From Cunninghamia lanceolata (taxonomy: Eukaryota; Streptophyta; Pinopsida; Cupressales; Cupressaceae): a stretch of 64,000 bases of DNA. Of this stretch, positions 21,779 to 33,535 are shown in pieces. The first letter of the stretch is position 1. Each line of letters begins with the position of its first letter. The notes under the pieces are model-generated. The model was not told where the DNA came from. It did not search any database and saw nothing but the letters and a program-made list of their open reading frames with translations. The stretch covers positions 620,001 through 684,000 of the forward strand of contig BSBN01000844.1 in assembly GCA_027924645.1 (NCBI GenBank), given 5' to 3'. The translations under genes were made by a program, and so were the position numbers.

Positions 21779-24399
21779 TCACATGGTTACAACACAATCA
21801 GGTGTTCTCCCTTGGACAGTAATAGTAGAAATGCGAGCATGGTCAATGTGGCCAATGGTAGATGATGCATAGTTATATGGAATAGCATTTCCAACCTGAA
21901 GGTTATTTGTCTGATCATGAGATGGAAGTGGATTCTTGAAAGTCTCTAGATCATAGTTTGATGTTGATTGTTGAGCAGGTTGAGCTGTTGAAGGTGTGAC
22001 GTTAATTAAGCCTTGATCAATGCAGTCTTGGATAACATGTTTTAAGTGCATACAACCATTTGTTTTGTGCCCTTTAACTCGATGGTAATCACAATACTCA
22101 TTTTCTTTGTACCAAGGAGCTCGAAAGAGTGGTTCACCATTTGGTGGTGCATCGGGTAGAATAATGTCTCCTGCTTGAAGTAGCTTTTGAAGAATAACTT
22201 CCATGGGTTCTACTAATGGTGTAAATTGTCGGCGTGGGTTGGAAGTTTGGCGTTGGTTTCTTTGTTGTGGAAAAGGATGTCTTGGTGTAGAGGCTTCTTG
22301 AATGTTGATGGGAGCTCTCATGGTTTGAATATTCTTCGTGTCTACAATACCGTCATTTACAACATTCTTGTTCTTGTTCCAAAAGCGAGACTTATCATTG
22401 GAATTTTGGGGAGAATCTTTGTTGTCGCGAAAGATCTTGATAGTGCCCTTGGCAATTAAGGCTCGTTCAATAATAACTCCTTTGGAAACTAGTTCGTCAA
22501 AGGTGCTAGCGCTCTGCAATTGTAGTTGGAATGATAGTCGGGATGAAGATTTTGAACAAAGATGTCAAGCTGTTGTTTCTCAGGTATTTCCTAGGATAAT
22601 TTGCTAGCCATGTTACGCCATCGTTGGGTAAAAGCAGAAAAGGGTTCACCGTTGTGCTATTTGGTATTGACAAGGTCATTCATGTTTACCTCATGTTTAA
22701 TGTTGAAGGCAAAGTGTGATCGAAATTTGTTTGCTAATTCTGCAAAAGATTTGATGCCCGGGGGTAAATGAGAAAACCATTCAAGAGCTTGTCCTACTAA
22801 GCTTCGAGGAAATAGTCTCAAAAGATACGTATCGTCATAAGAGACATCAAGACATGCGACAAAAAAGGCTCGAAGATGGTCTTCCGGATTCCCTTTCCCT
22901 TTGTATTTATCAAATTGTGGGATTTCAAAATGTGGTGGAAAAGGTATCATATTAAGAGACTTGTCAAATGGACAGGTGCATATGTTTTCGAGAGAAAAAG
23001 GTTTCTTGCCATGTCCTACCCTTTCATCGATCATCTGTTGAACATCTGCTGAAGATAATTGCTGTTGTTGTGAAGGGGGTGGAGTATGATAGGAGATATA
23101 TTGTGGTTGCGGTTGTGGGATATATGGAGTTGTGACTGTTTGTTGCGGTTGTGTGCCCATAATGTATGTCAAAGGATTGGTATGTGATGCGTATGTGTTG
23201 GAGGATTGCTGTCCTTGAGACACAAGTGGCAATTGGGTGTGCATCGCATGGGAAGTGGATAGTGGATTGATAGTAGCAAATTGTTGGGAAGTTGGGATTT
23301 GGTTCGTGACATGGTAAGTAATGGAGGGATTGGTAGATACAACAGAAACATTTGGGTTTGTATTTTGGATGATATGGGGATGGGTATGTGTCATAGGTTG
23401 GGTGACAATAGGAACACATTGGGTAGCATAGGATGGATTGATGGTGTGTGAAGGATTGGAAGAATATGACGACATGGATGTAAGTTGATCAACATAAGCA
23501 ATCTTATTGTTCGGATTGGCTTGAGAAATAGGGGGATCACTCATGTCAATGAGACTAACGTTGGGATTATATGATAGCATGGAGGTATTAGCAGTTGGTA
23601 TATGGGATATGGTATTCGTATGAGAGGTAGTGGATTGTAATGGGTGTGAAGTATGGACAACATGTGTTGTTGGAGTGGTTTGAGAGGTTTGCACACTATA
23701 AGACATGGGAATAGCTTGTGATGCTCGAAGTATTTGCACTTGTGTTACATGGACAGCTTGTGTTACTTAAGGCATGGAAACAGTCATTGTAGAAGGAGAG
23801 ATATGGTGAGGAACATGGAAAGGTGGAATGTTGAGATTTTGTAACATGAGAGGGAGCACATTGGTGGGCACTATCAATGGTTCTAAAGTATGTTCTGATC
23901 GTGGTGGCTCAAATGAAGCAACAATAGGCAATGAGGATGATGTTTGCGATGTAATAGAAGATGATGTGACTATAGTAGATGGTCTATTCGCAACAACAAC
24001 AGTAGTGTTGGGATCTTGCTCTCTAATAGCAGATATGTCAAAGTCCTTAGGTAGTTTAGCACCCATGCGAGCAAGTTGGAGAAAACAACGATCAGGCTCA
24101 GATATCATGAGTTTCTCAACTTGGTCCCATAGATAGGTATCTTGGAATTCTGATGAGTCGTCTTGAGATTGTTCTTCGAAAGTTTCCAAGGATGGTGGAG
24201 GTTGCATTTGTTGTGAAGATGACTCGCCAATAGTGTATCCTTGAGGTATAAACATATGAGAAGGTATACCAGTTGTGAATTGAGTTGCATCCTTAAGAGG
24301 TGTTGTGAATTGTTTCATCTCAGCTTGCAATTTGGCTTCCATTTCAGCTTTCAATTTGGCTTCTATTTCAGCTCGATATTGACTCCTAGTTTGAGGCAT
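21779..24399 (-). pseudogene. Gag of element A
   Basis: It begins MPQTRSQYRAEIEAKLKAEM at 24399. A Ser/Thr/Gln/Pro-rich region follows, then the conserved retrotransposon gag domain around 22960-22600 (FEIPQFDKYKGKGNPEDHLR, SLVGQALEWFSHLPPG) and a CDYHRVKGHKTNGC knuckle-like motif near 22080. Interruptions are TAA at 23767, TAG at 22657 and 22591, TGA at 21779 (each fitting C-to-T) and a frameshift near 22520. Gag would form the virus-like particle and bind RNA. Confidence 0.85.
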
Positions 24400-24939
24400 G
24401 ATGTTGATGATGAAGTTGAGCTTGTCAAAGTTTTGAGACCCAAAAGATGATAGTTGGCTAGTTGGTTGATTGGTTGTGGTTTTGGTTTGCTGGTTTGGCT
24501 AATTCGCTTGGTTGATTTGTTTTGGCTGAGTTGTTGTTGTTCAGTTGTTGTTGGTTGTCCCTAGAGGTAGCTTAAACACTCAAGGGAAAGATTGTTTGCT
24601 GTTGATGTTTGTTGGAGCTAAAGCTAAAGGATGTTGTTTGCTGAAGCTAAAGCTGAAGGATGTTTGTTGGCTGAAGCTAAAACTGAAGGTTGTTTGCTGA
24701 TTGAAATGATTGGGTTGATGTCTGATTTGCTGGTTGGGGTCTCAAAAAGATGGAAAGCTCATGAGTTGTGATTGATTGATAAGCTCAAAAATAAGAGACA
24801 AAGTCCAGGTATTTGCTGTTGATCAAAGAGAAGTCTGAAAGCTGATGTTTGAGACTCAAGCAAGCTAGACCTATGGCTAATTTAGCTGATGGATTAAGGT
24901 TTGCAGGTATTTTAGCTACAGGCGACTGATGATAGCTCA
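24400..24939 (-). other. Leader of element A next to gag, with a small minisatellite
   Basis: Non-coding. At about 24590-24700 there are three imperfect units of a GTTTGCTGAAGCTAAAGCTG-like sequence, and around 24450-24560 GGTT/GTTG-rich low-complexity sequence. No ORF with a known domain. Confidence 0.5.
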
Positions 24940-25450
24940 AATGCAACTCAAAGGATGCTAAAGGTGATCAATGATAACTCAAATGCGATCTGGTTTAGTC
25001 TCGACAGAGAATGACAGTGTTAACCAGAAGCGAATGCTATGCCAGAGGCGACGACTGTTGGTTCAAAGGCGATTTCCTGTTGATCATAGGCGACTCAGAT
25101 ATCCCTAGAGGTGACAGTCTGTTGTTCAGAGGTGATTTCCTTCAGGCATAAGGTGACTAACTGCGGCTTAAAGGCGATCTAGCTCAGACAAGATGCGATT
25201 GGTTATGATTCAGATGCGATTTGGTTCAGGCAGTAGGCGATCAGCTGTGGTTTAAAAGTGAGTCTGTTCAAGCAAAAGGCGATCAACTGTGGTTTAAAAG
25301 CGACCCTGTTCAGGCAATATGTAGGCAATTGTTGTTTAAAAGTGACGCAGTTCAGGAAAAAAGTGAATTACTACAGTTCAGAAGCAATGTCTGTGGTCTG
25401 TGCGAGCAGTTTAGGTTCAAAAGCGACTGTGTTTGTGTAAAAGTTGTCTG
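24940..25450. repeat. Degenerate AAAAGCGAT/GGCGAC repeat block 1 (element A leader)
   Basis: Motifs such as AAAGGCGATC, AAAAGCGACC and AGGCGAC recur about every 20-26 bases, separated by CTG(T/C)GGTT or CTGTTCAGG-like spacers. The units are too divergent for a plain tandem repeat but the periodicity is clear by eye. It lies in the 5' leader of the element, upstream of gag on the minus strand. Confidence 0.65.
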
Positions 25451-26389
25451 ATTTTATAGTTTTTCAGCAAGAAAATAGTGATAACAGTCACTCACACTCA
25501 CAACAAGCACAAACTGATACAACCTAGGCTAGGATAGGACAGTATCTGTTGAATCCCCTAGCTGCGCCTATTCAAAGCAGGTAGCTCCAGGATCTTGGTA
25601 GCACCGGCTCCTCCTTACATTTGCACACACTTCTCACGCATACCAAGATCTGGGTTTCTTATAAGGCTTGACCCTCTCCAAACCTTTAGATTGTCCCTGC
25701 TACCTCGGCTAAGAACTACATGAATCGGGGCCACTTCAAGGGTTTTGCCCTTTGCGTCAACAGATAGAAGGTTTTTGGCTACTACACAAAGTTGCTAATA
25801 AGGGCATCCATTCGGGTGGCTATACGTGCGGCAGCACTACTCTCCATTATGGAGTCTCCCAGCCTCTAAGGGTTGCGCCTTGGAGGGTTTTGGGGGAGGT
25901 TAGCTGTCGGTATAACACAACTGCACCCGTTGTTTGTGGCTTTGGACACAAACACTTTTCTTATATAGCGGTTTGGAAGGACTTGGCTTTAGCCCGTTAC
26001 CGCTTGGGTTGTATCCCTTCTCACACTGGGAAGGCAGGCCCTCTAAAGATAATGACAAGTTCTCATACACCCAAGATCCATTTGATAGGCAAGGGGAGAG
26101 GATACTTTTGCCATTAAATTTGGGTTACAATCAGGCACATGCAAGCAATCAAAAAAGATAAATCAAGCACGGAGCAAGCAATGGTTCATTTTAAGCACCA
26201 AGCCCAAATATGCCTAATTTAGTGAAAAAAAACCACAAATCTTGGACTGATCGAACCTGCAACAGATATATCAGTAGTTTGATAACCTCCTTTCTTGGAC
26301 AAATTGATAAGATGCTGCGCAAATACCCAATTAATAGCCAAAAATTGAACTGGAACTAAAACAGATTTGGAAACCACAGAACTTACCAG
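25451..26389. other. Unexplained leader segment of element A
   Basis: This roughly 940-bp block separates the two GCGA repeat blocks and lacks the repeat. It is richer in G and C and less repetitive than its surroundings. A forward ORF of 121 codons at 25752-26117 is antisense to the element and shows no domain I know. It contains CTATATAAGAAAAGTG on the minus strand near 25960, a possible TATA-like box. Confidence 0.4.
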
Positions 26390-27115
26390 ATGTGATTCAC
26401 TGCTGATCAAAAGCGACCTCCATTATACCAGAGGTGAAAGACTGCGGATCATATGCGACGCAGAAAACACAGGATGCGACACTTGTCAGCTCATAAGCGA
26501 TGTGTATTGGGCAGAAGCGATCAATTGAGGGCTAAATGTGAACAGTATCTGCAAAACACAGTCGACACACAAAAACCCTAGTCTAACAGGCGATCACTGT
26601 AAATTCAAAAGTGACTCTAATTAATTTGAAAGCGGCCTCTGTAGACTCAGAGGCGATCCAGTTACACCCAAAAGTGACTGGCTGTGAGACAAAAGCGACC
26701 TTTATCTGCAAAAAAAAGACTAAACCCTAACCTGCACAGGCGATCATTATCAGTTCATAAGCGATACAAATCAGTGTAAAGGTGAGTACTGCTTAATCAA
26801 AAGCGATGCAAACATATGCAAAGGCGGCCACTGTTAAATCAAAAGCGATGCGAATGTGTGCGAAGGTGGCAGCTGTTAGGTCAAAAGCGGTAAACACAGT
26901 TCAAAGCAACTGCAAAAATCACAGGCGAGCATTTTAAAAACAAAAGCGATACCGTTTTACCTCAAGCGACGACTGTTTGTTTAAAGGCAATCCAAAGAGC
27001 TAAATGCAGCCTGTTCTAGCTTAAAAGCGGTGCAGAGATTCAGAAGCGGCGGATGTTCGTTCAGAAGCAACCAGAATTTACTGTGAGCACCTGCAAAATC
27101 TGATCTTCAAAGAAA
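26390..27115. repeat. Degenerate AAAAGCGAC/GGCGATC repeat block 2 (element A leader)
   Basis: About 25-30 variants of TCAAAAGCGACC, AGAGGCGATCC or ACAGGCGATCA occur here at roughly 20-28 base spacing. It lies just downstream of the primer-binding site on the element's strand and is similar to block 1. Confidence 0.65.
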
Positions 27116-27150
27116 ACAACTCCAAAAAATGAAGTCAATCAAGGACGTGA

Positions 27151-27168
27151 GTCCCATCGGGCGTGCCA
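27151..27168 (-). other. Primer-binding site of element A
   Basis: On the coding strand TGGCACGCCCGATGGGAC follows the 5' LTR after three bases. It begins with TGG, as expected for pairing with a tRNA CCA end. I cannot name the tRNA from memory with confidence. Confidence 0.7.
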
Positions 27169-27171
27169 AAA

Positions 27172-27931
27172 TGTGATAGGTGAAAGTCAGGTGCAGTAGA
27201 TAAGACATAGTCATGAAACCCTAACCCTACCATCATCAAGGAATCTAACCTAAATGAAATCAAAGAACAATGCAATTCAAGCATAACTTCACCTAGACCG
27301 TGCGATTCCTCGTTTGAGAGATGTGGACTGCTTCTTCAACAATGAACAATTGCAAAGTTGAAAGCTGCCATGATGGATGATAAAAGCTCAAGTGAATGCT
27401 CAAAATGCTCAAGATGATAATGTAGGTGCTATATGATTGCTATATATGATTGTTGGATGTTTCATATGGAGTGAGAGGGTGTTTATATAGGACTTAGCCA
27501 AGATCAATCAACGGTGGAAATTCAGAGGCTATGTGAATGGCTAGGATTGAAAGTTACTAAATTTAGGTTTCATTAATTGTGCATGTGAAGGATTGTAAAT
27601 GAAAGTTGTCTTACAACACATGATTAACTGGACAAGTGTTGGAATGTGATAAATGATGAGGGCTTAATTCAGATAAAATATTTGAATTAGTTAGGATATG
27701 AGTTGGATATTAAGTAAATAAATAAAAATTATTTAATTAATTGGATAAATGAATAAAATGGGATAAGATATGATGTGGAATTAATTAAATAAATACAATT
27801 TATTTAATTAATTGGCTAAGTGGATGAGAATGGGATTTTAATTAAATAAATAAAATTTATTTAATTAATTAACTAATGGATTAGTGATTTAACAAGGTGT
27901 TGCTAGACATGGACAAATTTGGGTGTCTACA
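27172..27931 (-). repeat. 5' LTR of element A
   Basis: 760 bp; on the coding strand it runs from TGTAGACACCC (at 27931) to CCTATCACA (at 27172). It matches 10737-11504. It carries the three AT-rich palindromes at about 27714-27875 and a TATA box at 27482-27489. Confidence 0.95.
27482..27489 (-). promoter_or_regulatory. TATA box in the 5' LTR of element A
   Basis: TATATAAA followed by CACCC on the minus strand, about 440 bases into the LTR, in the right place for the element's own promoter. The same box is at 11055-11062 in the 3' LTR. Confidence 0.65.
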
Positions 27932-27936
27932 GGTTC
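27932..27936. repeat. Target-site duplication GGTTC, right copy (element A)
   Basis: Matches 10732-10736 and marks the right edge of element A inside the 5' LTR of element B. Confidence 0.95.
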
Positions 27937-27990
27937 ATTATATGTGAATTTTAACTAATTGTTATGATTGCATCAAAACAATCATCAACA
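27937..27990 (+). repeat. 5' LTR of element B, last 54 bases
   Basis: Continues the LTR from 10736 after removal of element A, matching the final 54 bases of the 3' LTR (38666-38719) and ending ATCATCAACA. Confidence 0.93.
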
Positions 27991-27996
27991 ATTTTC

Positions 27997-28015
27997 TGGC
28001 GCTAGAAGGAGGGCC
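27997..28015 (+). other. Primer-binding site of element B
   Basis: TGGCGCTAGAAGGAGGGCC begins six bases after the 5' LTR. It has the TGG start and G-rich 3' part expected of a tRNA complement; the tRNA is not identified here. Confidence 0.7.
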
Positions 28016-28062
28016 TAACTTGAGTTAGGGTTTGTTTCAAACTGGCTAATAACAGTGATAGA

Positions 28063-30165
28063 GTGACTAGGTCTAGATCCAGTTTAGGAGATATATTCAT
28101 GCAATTACCTGACATAAGGCGAAGTAAGAACCCTTTGATTTGGAATCCTAAAATATTGCAAGCAGGAAGTTCATTTGGAACACCTTCTGGGTCACCTTTT
28201 AACATCTGTAGCATTGTGAGTCCTGATAGATCACTATTCAGATCTTTAAATCTTGGTTCAAGCACTCCTGGAGGTCTCAATCCTCCTATAAACCCTATCC
28301 CACCAATCAATCTAGGTATTCCTACAAGTTCGAGTCAAGCTCAAACACCTACAATGGCTTATTTCAATGTTCATTCTCCCATATTCTTCAATGATTATCA
28401 TGAGATGCCCAAAAATCTAGAAAAGATATGTCCCAAGTACCAGTTACATCAAGATCCAGAGGATCATATCAGAATATTTAAGGAAGCATGTTTTAGGGCT
28501 ATGTTAGAGCATGAGGATGTTGTGTGTAGATTGTTTCCCTACACCTTTAACGAACAAGCCTCTGACTGGTATGTAAACCTACCCAACGGCTACATTTCTT
28601 CCTGGTCACTTATGGAAGAAGCATTTCTGTCAAGATTTAGAGGACCCATTGACCCTTGCGTTTTATATCATAAATTGGCTACAATAAAACAAGGTGAGGG
28701 AGAGTTGATTGATAATTTCAATGATAGATTTCAGAAGGCCTACTCTAGGCTAGTAGCCCCTTACACCGTGGATGATGATACCTTGTTGGCTATGTACTAT
28801 GCATCCTTGGATCCTTTAACTACTATGTTTGTCAAAAGAAAACCTGACATAGATTCGATATCCAAAGCCTATAAAGAGGCAGCCTCAGTGAACCAAGATA
28901 TGAGGCATACAACTTATAGCCCATTTGTTAATGGAGGGAATTTTGGGGTGCAGAATCAGGCACAACCATGGAATGGAGCCCCTATGCATCACACTCCATT
29001 ATTAAATTAGGTTCCTTCTTACACACCTGTGTATAGTCCTACCCCAATCCAAGCCATAACTCCTTACATGGGTAACACTTCCAATAACAACCAAAGTAGT
29101 GCTCAGCCTTTCTTCCAACCTCTTACTGATAAAACTGTGGTAAAAGCAAAGGAGGATAGGGAAGAGATTAAAGCTATCACTGCACATTTGAAAAGGTTAA
29201 CCACCAAAGTGACACAATTAAGAAATGAGAACCTCTATGGAAGAGGCAACCAAAACTACAATCAAAATCAGAATCACAACCAAGGCCAAAATCAGAGCTA
29301 TAGTTCCAATCAAAATCAGCATTACAATCAGAACTACAATCAGAGCCAAAACTATAATCAGCATCAAGGTTATAACCAGGGGCAACCAATGCAAAATAGA
29401 GGGCCAATAGTAGATAATAGGACCTGGGGCAATAATAATAGAAATTAGAATCAGCCTAGGCCACCCAAGACATGGAACACTGGGCCCAACAATGGTACTC
29501 TAGCTTCTCCTTTTGAGAATATAGATAATCACGATGCGAAACAAACAGCTGGCATCCAAATGGCCAGTACAGCAACCAAAAATTGGTGCAGATTTCACAA
29601 TACCAATGCCCATGCTGAGCACGAGTATCCACAGTTCCATTTGGTAGCCAGCATATTTAATATAGATGTGCAGCCTCCTACCTCTAAATTTCTCATTCCC
29701 AAGGGTAATGAGGTAGTACCCTCAGGTTATGATATAGCTTTAGTTTTAGAAACATTTACCTTTGCAACTGCAGAAGAGAAAAGGGATGAATTGTTAGAGG
29801 ATGAACCATACTTTTATGAAAATCTTTATCCTAAATCAGCCTTTGTGTTAAATGCTTTTCAGTTTCCCTTTGAAACTGAAAATGAGGTATTAACTGAAAC
29901 AGAAGAAGTGTAGGCTTTTCAACAGACAAATAAAAACCACACCTACAATTTGAGAAACAACCCTAGGCCAAGAGGACCTTTCACTACTTCCGTTCCTCCC
30001 AACAACTTCAATACCCCCACAAATCAGAATGCCAGCAACAATCCTGCCATACTTAAAGCTAATCAGCACACAAATAGCAGAACAATAGTACAAAAGGATT
30101 AAACAAGTAAAACTGAAACAATAGAGACAACAAGATTGATGAGTTACTTGTCAAAGGAAATATAG
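28063..30165 (+). pseudogene. Gag of element B
   Basis: The ATG at 28063 opens a long frame with the retrotransposon gag domain at about 28370-28860 (PEDHIRIFKEACFRAM, EQASDWYVNLPNGYISSW, FLSRFRGPIDP) followed by an Asn/Gln-rich tail (29240-29450) made of NQNYNQ-like repeats, and a CRFHNTNAHAEHEYPQFH segment near 29588 that resembles a changed knuckle. Stops TAG at 29008, 29446, 29911 and 30163, and TAA at 30100, are all in one frame and fit C-to-T changes at Gln codons. No frameshift is needed. Confidence 0.85.
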
Positions 30166-30894
30166 AAAATTAAGGTCAGTATACCTCTAAATGAATTATT
30201 GAAAACCCCAGGGATCAGAAATGCTTTTATAAAATCTCTAGATACATCCATGACAGACGAGGTTTCTGCTGATATAATTGTTCCTAATAGAGGTTCACCA
30301 CCTAAAGAGAAAAGTAAGAAAGTTGAGTTGCCTTCCAATACAAATGTAGTAATACATGCGGATAAGAGGGATACTCCCCCTTTCTTGTTAACTGTTAGAT
30401 TGTGTGGGAAGAACATACACAACTGCATGGTAGACTCTGGTACCTCAGCCAACGTTATGCCCTTAGGAATATGCAAAACTCTCGGGCTGACTCCCACCAA
30501 ATCTGCCAAGGTTATCACACAATTAGATAAGACTGAGGTTAGTGTGATAGGAGAAATCATGAACATTCAAATGCAATTAGCTTCAGACCCTAGGGTAAGC
30601 CAAATCATTGACATTCAAATAGTGGATATACCCATGAATTATGGAATGTTACTGAGTAGGGATTGGTCCAAGACATTAAACAGATATATGGCCACTGATT
30701 TTTCACATATGTGGCTACCTTGGAGAGGTGTCCCAAACCAGATTAGAATAGAGGCAGAACCTAGGATGAAACACATGATAATAGAGTATAATCAAATGAA
30801 TGAAATATTATATGCTGCTGTTGAACCTGGTATCTATAGAATTACCAACAATGGGGTGCAGATTGAAGAAATCATGATGTTAAACATTAGATAA
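30166..30894 (+). pseudogene. Aspartic protease of element B
   Basis: The core reads LTVRLCGKNIHNCMVDSGTS with the catalytic Asp in DSG near 30433, then ANVMPLGICKTLGL and, further on, MNYGMLLSRDW, corresponding to the second half of the gypsy protease. It is in frame with gag. A TAA at 30892-30894 (CAA expected) ends the open stretch before a charged linker that continues in frame to 31383. Confidence 0.85.
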
Positions 30895-31383
30895 AAAAGT
30901 GCTAGCAAGAAGACAACATTATTCATTGAGTCTGATGGAAATTCTTCGGATGAAGAAAACAGTGCAATAGGTAAATTTGGTCATGCCATTAGACAAGAGG
31001 TAGAAGAGTGCATTAAACAAAATCTGCCAGTCCAATGTAAATTGTATAAAAATAGGTGTAGGGTCCATGATAGGCAACATTCTGAGGAGAGTTGTGAAAT
31101 ATGCAAAGATATCATTGAATATGAATACAAAAAATGCATAAAGAGGGTAGAGTTACAAGAGGAAAACGAGAATCCTAATCAAACACAGAAATACGTTCAG
31201 GGTGATGTAGATGCCTTGATTTTAGAGTTAGGAGAAGAAATAAAGGACAAGGGTAGTTGTCTTTCTGATTTACCAGATGGAAATACACATATGCAAGTTG
31301 ACCAAATAGAAAAACCCATGAATAAACAGACCAGCACCTCACAGGTGATAGGAGAGACAAAGCATGCTAGAATAAAAGGTTAG

Positions 31384-31869
31384 AAAAGTAAAGATGGCAT
31401 GTGGACATTAAAATGTGATGGGTCCAAATCAAAATAGGGTGCGGGTGTAGGTATTGAACTCATAGATCCTCAGGGTAAATCACATCTGGCAGCATATAGA
31501 CTACAATTTTCCTGTACTAACAATATTGCTGAATATGAGGCCCTAATTTTGGGACTTGTCATGGCCATCAAGAAAAAGGTGAAAACGATCAGAGTATTTT
31601 TAGACTCTGAATTAGAAGTTAGACAAGTGAGGAAACTATATGCCTGCAATTACAAAAAAATGATTAGTTACAGACACAGAGTATGGGGTTTAATAGATTC
31701 ATTTGATGCTTTTAACATAGAGCACATCCCTAGAGAGCTGAACCACAGACCAGATGCACTAGCAGTTGCTGCTAGCACACTAGAACCCTTGACACTTTTA
31801 GGATTAAGGCGATTTGCTGTTGAGCTAGTTAATGTTCCCAATATCCCAGACAATGTTACACACTTTTAG
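31384..31869 (+). pseudogene. Archaeal-type RNase H of element B, located upstream of RT
   Basis: After a TAG at 31381-31383 the frame reads GMWTLKCDGSKSK with the first Asp, NNIAEYEALILGL with the Glu (near 31530), VFLDSELEVRQV with the second Asp (near 31600) and RPDALAVAA with the last Asp (near 31750). All four catalytic positions are present. The domain lies between protease and RT; in typical Tat elements it lies between the Ty3-type RNase H and integrase. Stops at 31435 and 31867 are TAG where CAG is expected. Confidence 0.87.
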
Positions 31870-32211
31870 GTATTTGGAGGGGATTAGCAAATTATTTATT
31901 TTCTAACTTGTAATGAGGTATTTGAGGCTCAAATCATTGATGAGCAAGAAAGGCTTGAGATAACATGGGACGAAGAGGATATAATCAACTTGAAGAGCAA
32001 CTTCTTACCCAAAGGAGTAATTGAATTAGAACATATCTTTGACTTCGATGGAGTAATGAGACAGAAGGACTTGCCCAAAACAGAAGGGGGTAAGTGTGAT
32101 CCACATAACTTAGGGACAGAGCAAAACCCACAAAATGTACTAATTGAAAAAGCTTGCTCTGAGAAAATTAGAAAAGAAGTTTTAGATGCTCTGAAAGATT
32201 ATAAACATGTA
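31870..32211 (+). pseudogene. Linker between aRNH and RT of element B
   Basis: An in-frame acidic stretch with one TAG at 31885. It includes a LPKGVIELEHIFD segment similar to one in element C (IPRGLVALERVFD), followed by NLGTEQNPQNV, and ends at a frameshift near 32212 just before the KHVFAWSYEDL-like start of RT. Confidence 0.65.
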
Positions 32212-32960
32212 ATGGACCTATGAAGACTTGAAAACATTTGATAAATCCATCATAACTCACGTAATACCTTTAAGACTAGAGGTTAAACCATTCAGGCAAA
32301 AACAAAGGCCTGTGAACACCATTCTAGAGCCTTTAATCTTCGAGGAAGTTAAAAAATTGTTGTCTATTGGAATAGTTTTCCCAGTTAGACATTCAATCTG
32401 GGTAGCTAACTTAGTACCAGTGAGGAAGAAAAACAGAGACATCAGGTTATGCATAGACTTTAGAAATTTGAATAAAGCATCTGAAAAGGATAATTATCCT
32501 CTGCCTCCAATAGACGAAGTGCTGCAAGCAGTAAACGGGGCAAAGATGATGTCTTTTTTAGATGGTTTCTCAAGTTACAACCAAGTCTTGATTGATAGAG
32601 AAGATAGATTAAAAACCACCTTCACTTGCAAATGGGGAAATTATGCATATAGGTGAATGCCTTTTGGTCTGATTAATGCAGGTGTCACTTTTCAAAGAGC
32701 CATGGACATTGCATTCCATGGATTACCAGGTAAGTGCATTGTTGTGTATATGGATGATTTGACTGTGTATTCCAAGGATGCATCTACCCACACTGAAGAT
32801 CTTAGGAAAATACTCAAGTGATGTGAAAGGTATGGGATTTCCCTTAATCCTAAGAAATGTATATTTGGCGTAACTGAAGGTAAATTATTAGGCCATGTCA
32901 TTTCTGAAGATGGAATTTCAATTGATTCGGATAGAATAGAATCCATAAAAAATTTGCAAA
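32212..32960 (+). pseudogene. Reverse transcriptase of element B
   Basis: Motifs in order: PFRQKQRPVN, SIWVANLVPVRKKNRDIRLC, DFRNLN, DNYPLPPID, MSFLDGFSSYNQV, MPFGLINAGVTFQRAM, the catalytic YMDD near 32748, and NPKKCIFGVTEGKLLGHVI. The protein enters this frame by a one-base shift near 32212. TGA stops at 32654 and 32819 replace expected Arg codons (CGA). Confidence 0.9.
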
Positions 32961-33535
32961 TACCAAATAGTAGGAAAGAGTTGAAATCATTTTTTGGTAA
33001 AATTAACTTTGTTCAGAAGTTTATCATGGGTTTTGCAGAGATCGTGCAGCCGTTAAATGCCATGTTGAAGAAGGATGCGCAGATGGGATGGACGCATGTG
33101 GCTAGGGCTGCATTTGAAGATATCAAGGAGGCAATTTCTAATGCTCCTATATTGGCAAGTCTAGACTACACAAGCCCGTTTTACATATACTCCTTTGCAT
33201 CTTCTCATTCAGTCGCGGCTGCCTTGACACAGAAAGGTGAAAACAATGAAGAAAGGCCCATTGCATTTATGAGTGCACCTCTAAAGGATGCACAGTTGAG
33301 ATATCTAGACACTGAGAGATAAGCATTTGCATTAATGAGGGCCATGAAAAAATTTAGACATTACATTCTGCGCAGCCAGATCAAAGCCATAGTGCCAGAC
33401 ACAGCAGTAAAGATGTTGTTGATGCAGAACGAACCTGGAGAAAAGAGAGCCAAATGGATCACCACGCTGCAGGAGTTCGACATGGAAATCATTCCCATGA
33501 AGCTGGTCAGAGGATAGGCATTGGTACAAACAATA
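32961..33535 (+). pseudogene. Degenerate Ty3-type RNase H of element B
   Basis: After the RT thumb the sequence reads FYIYSFASSHSVAAALTQ where an active enzyme has Asp-Ala-Ser, and IVPDTAVKMLL where a TDH-like motif is expected, so two catalytic Asp positions are replaced. The region with ERPIAFMSAPLKDAQ and RAMKKFRHYIL is retained. Stops: TAA at 33320 and TAG at 33515, both at likely Gln codons. The intact aRNH upstream of RT probably supplies the activity. Confidence 0.75.

Larger units (their letters stand above)
10737..27931 (-). mobile_element. Element A: Tat/Ogre-like Ty3/gypsy retrotransposon carrying an antisense PMD gene
   Basis: It lies on the minus strand, nested in the 5' LTR of element B. 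LTRs are 27172-27931 (5', 760 bp) and 10737-11504 (3', 768 bp); on the coding strand they start TGTAGACACCC and end CCTATCACA. From 5' to 3' it has a primer site, a long leader with short repeats, gag, protease, a G-patch-like segment, RT, a degenerate Ty3-type RNase H, aRNH, integrase (ends 16719), a roughly 5-kb 3' region holding a PMD gene on the opposite strand, a polypurine tract and the 3' LTR. LTRs differ by about eight substitutions and one 8-bp indel by eye (about 1%). Eight nonsense and at least two frameshift mutations interrupt gag-pol. Confidence 0.93.

Noticed and set aside
25752..26117. 121-codon forward ORF in the leader of element A as a gene
   Set aside because: It is antisense to the element, has no known domain and no promoter I could see. 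Kept only as part of an unexplained block.
24940..27115. CRISPR-like array from regularly spaced GCGAC motifs
   Set aside because: The repeats are only 8-12 bases, vary strongly, and the spacers are not unique. The sequence is a plant retrotransposon leader.
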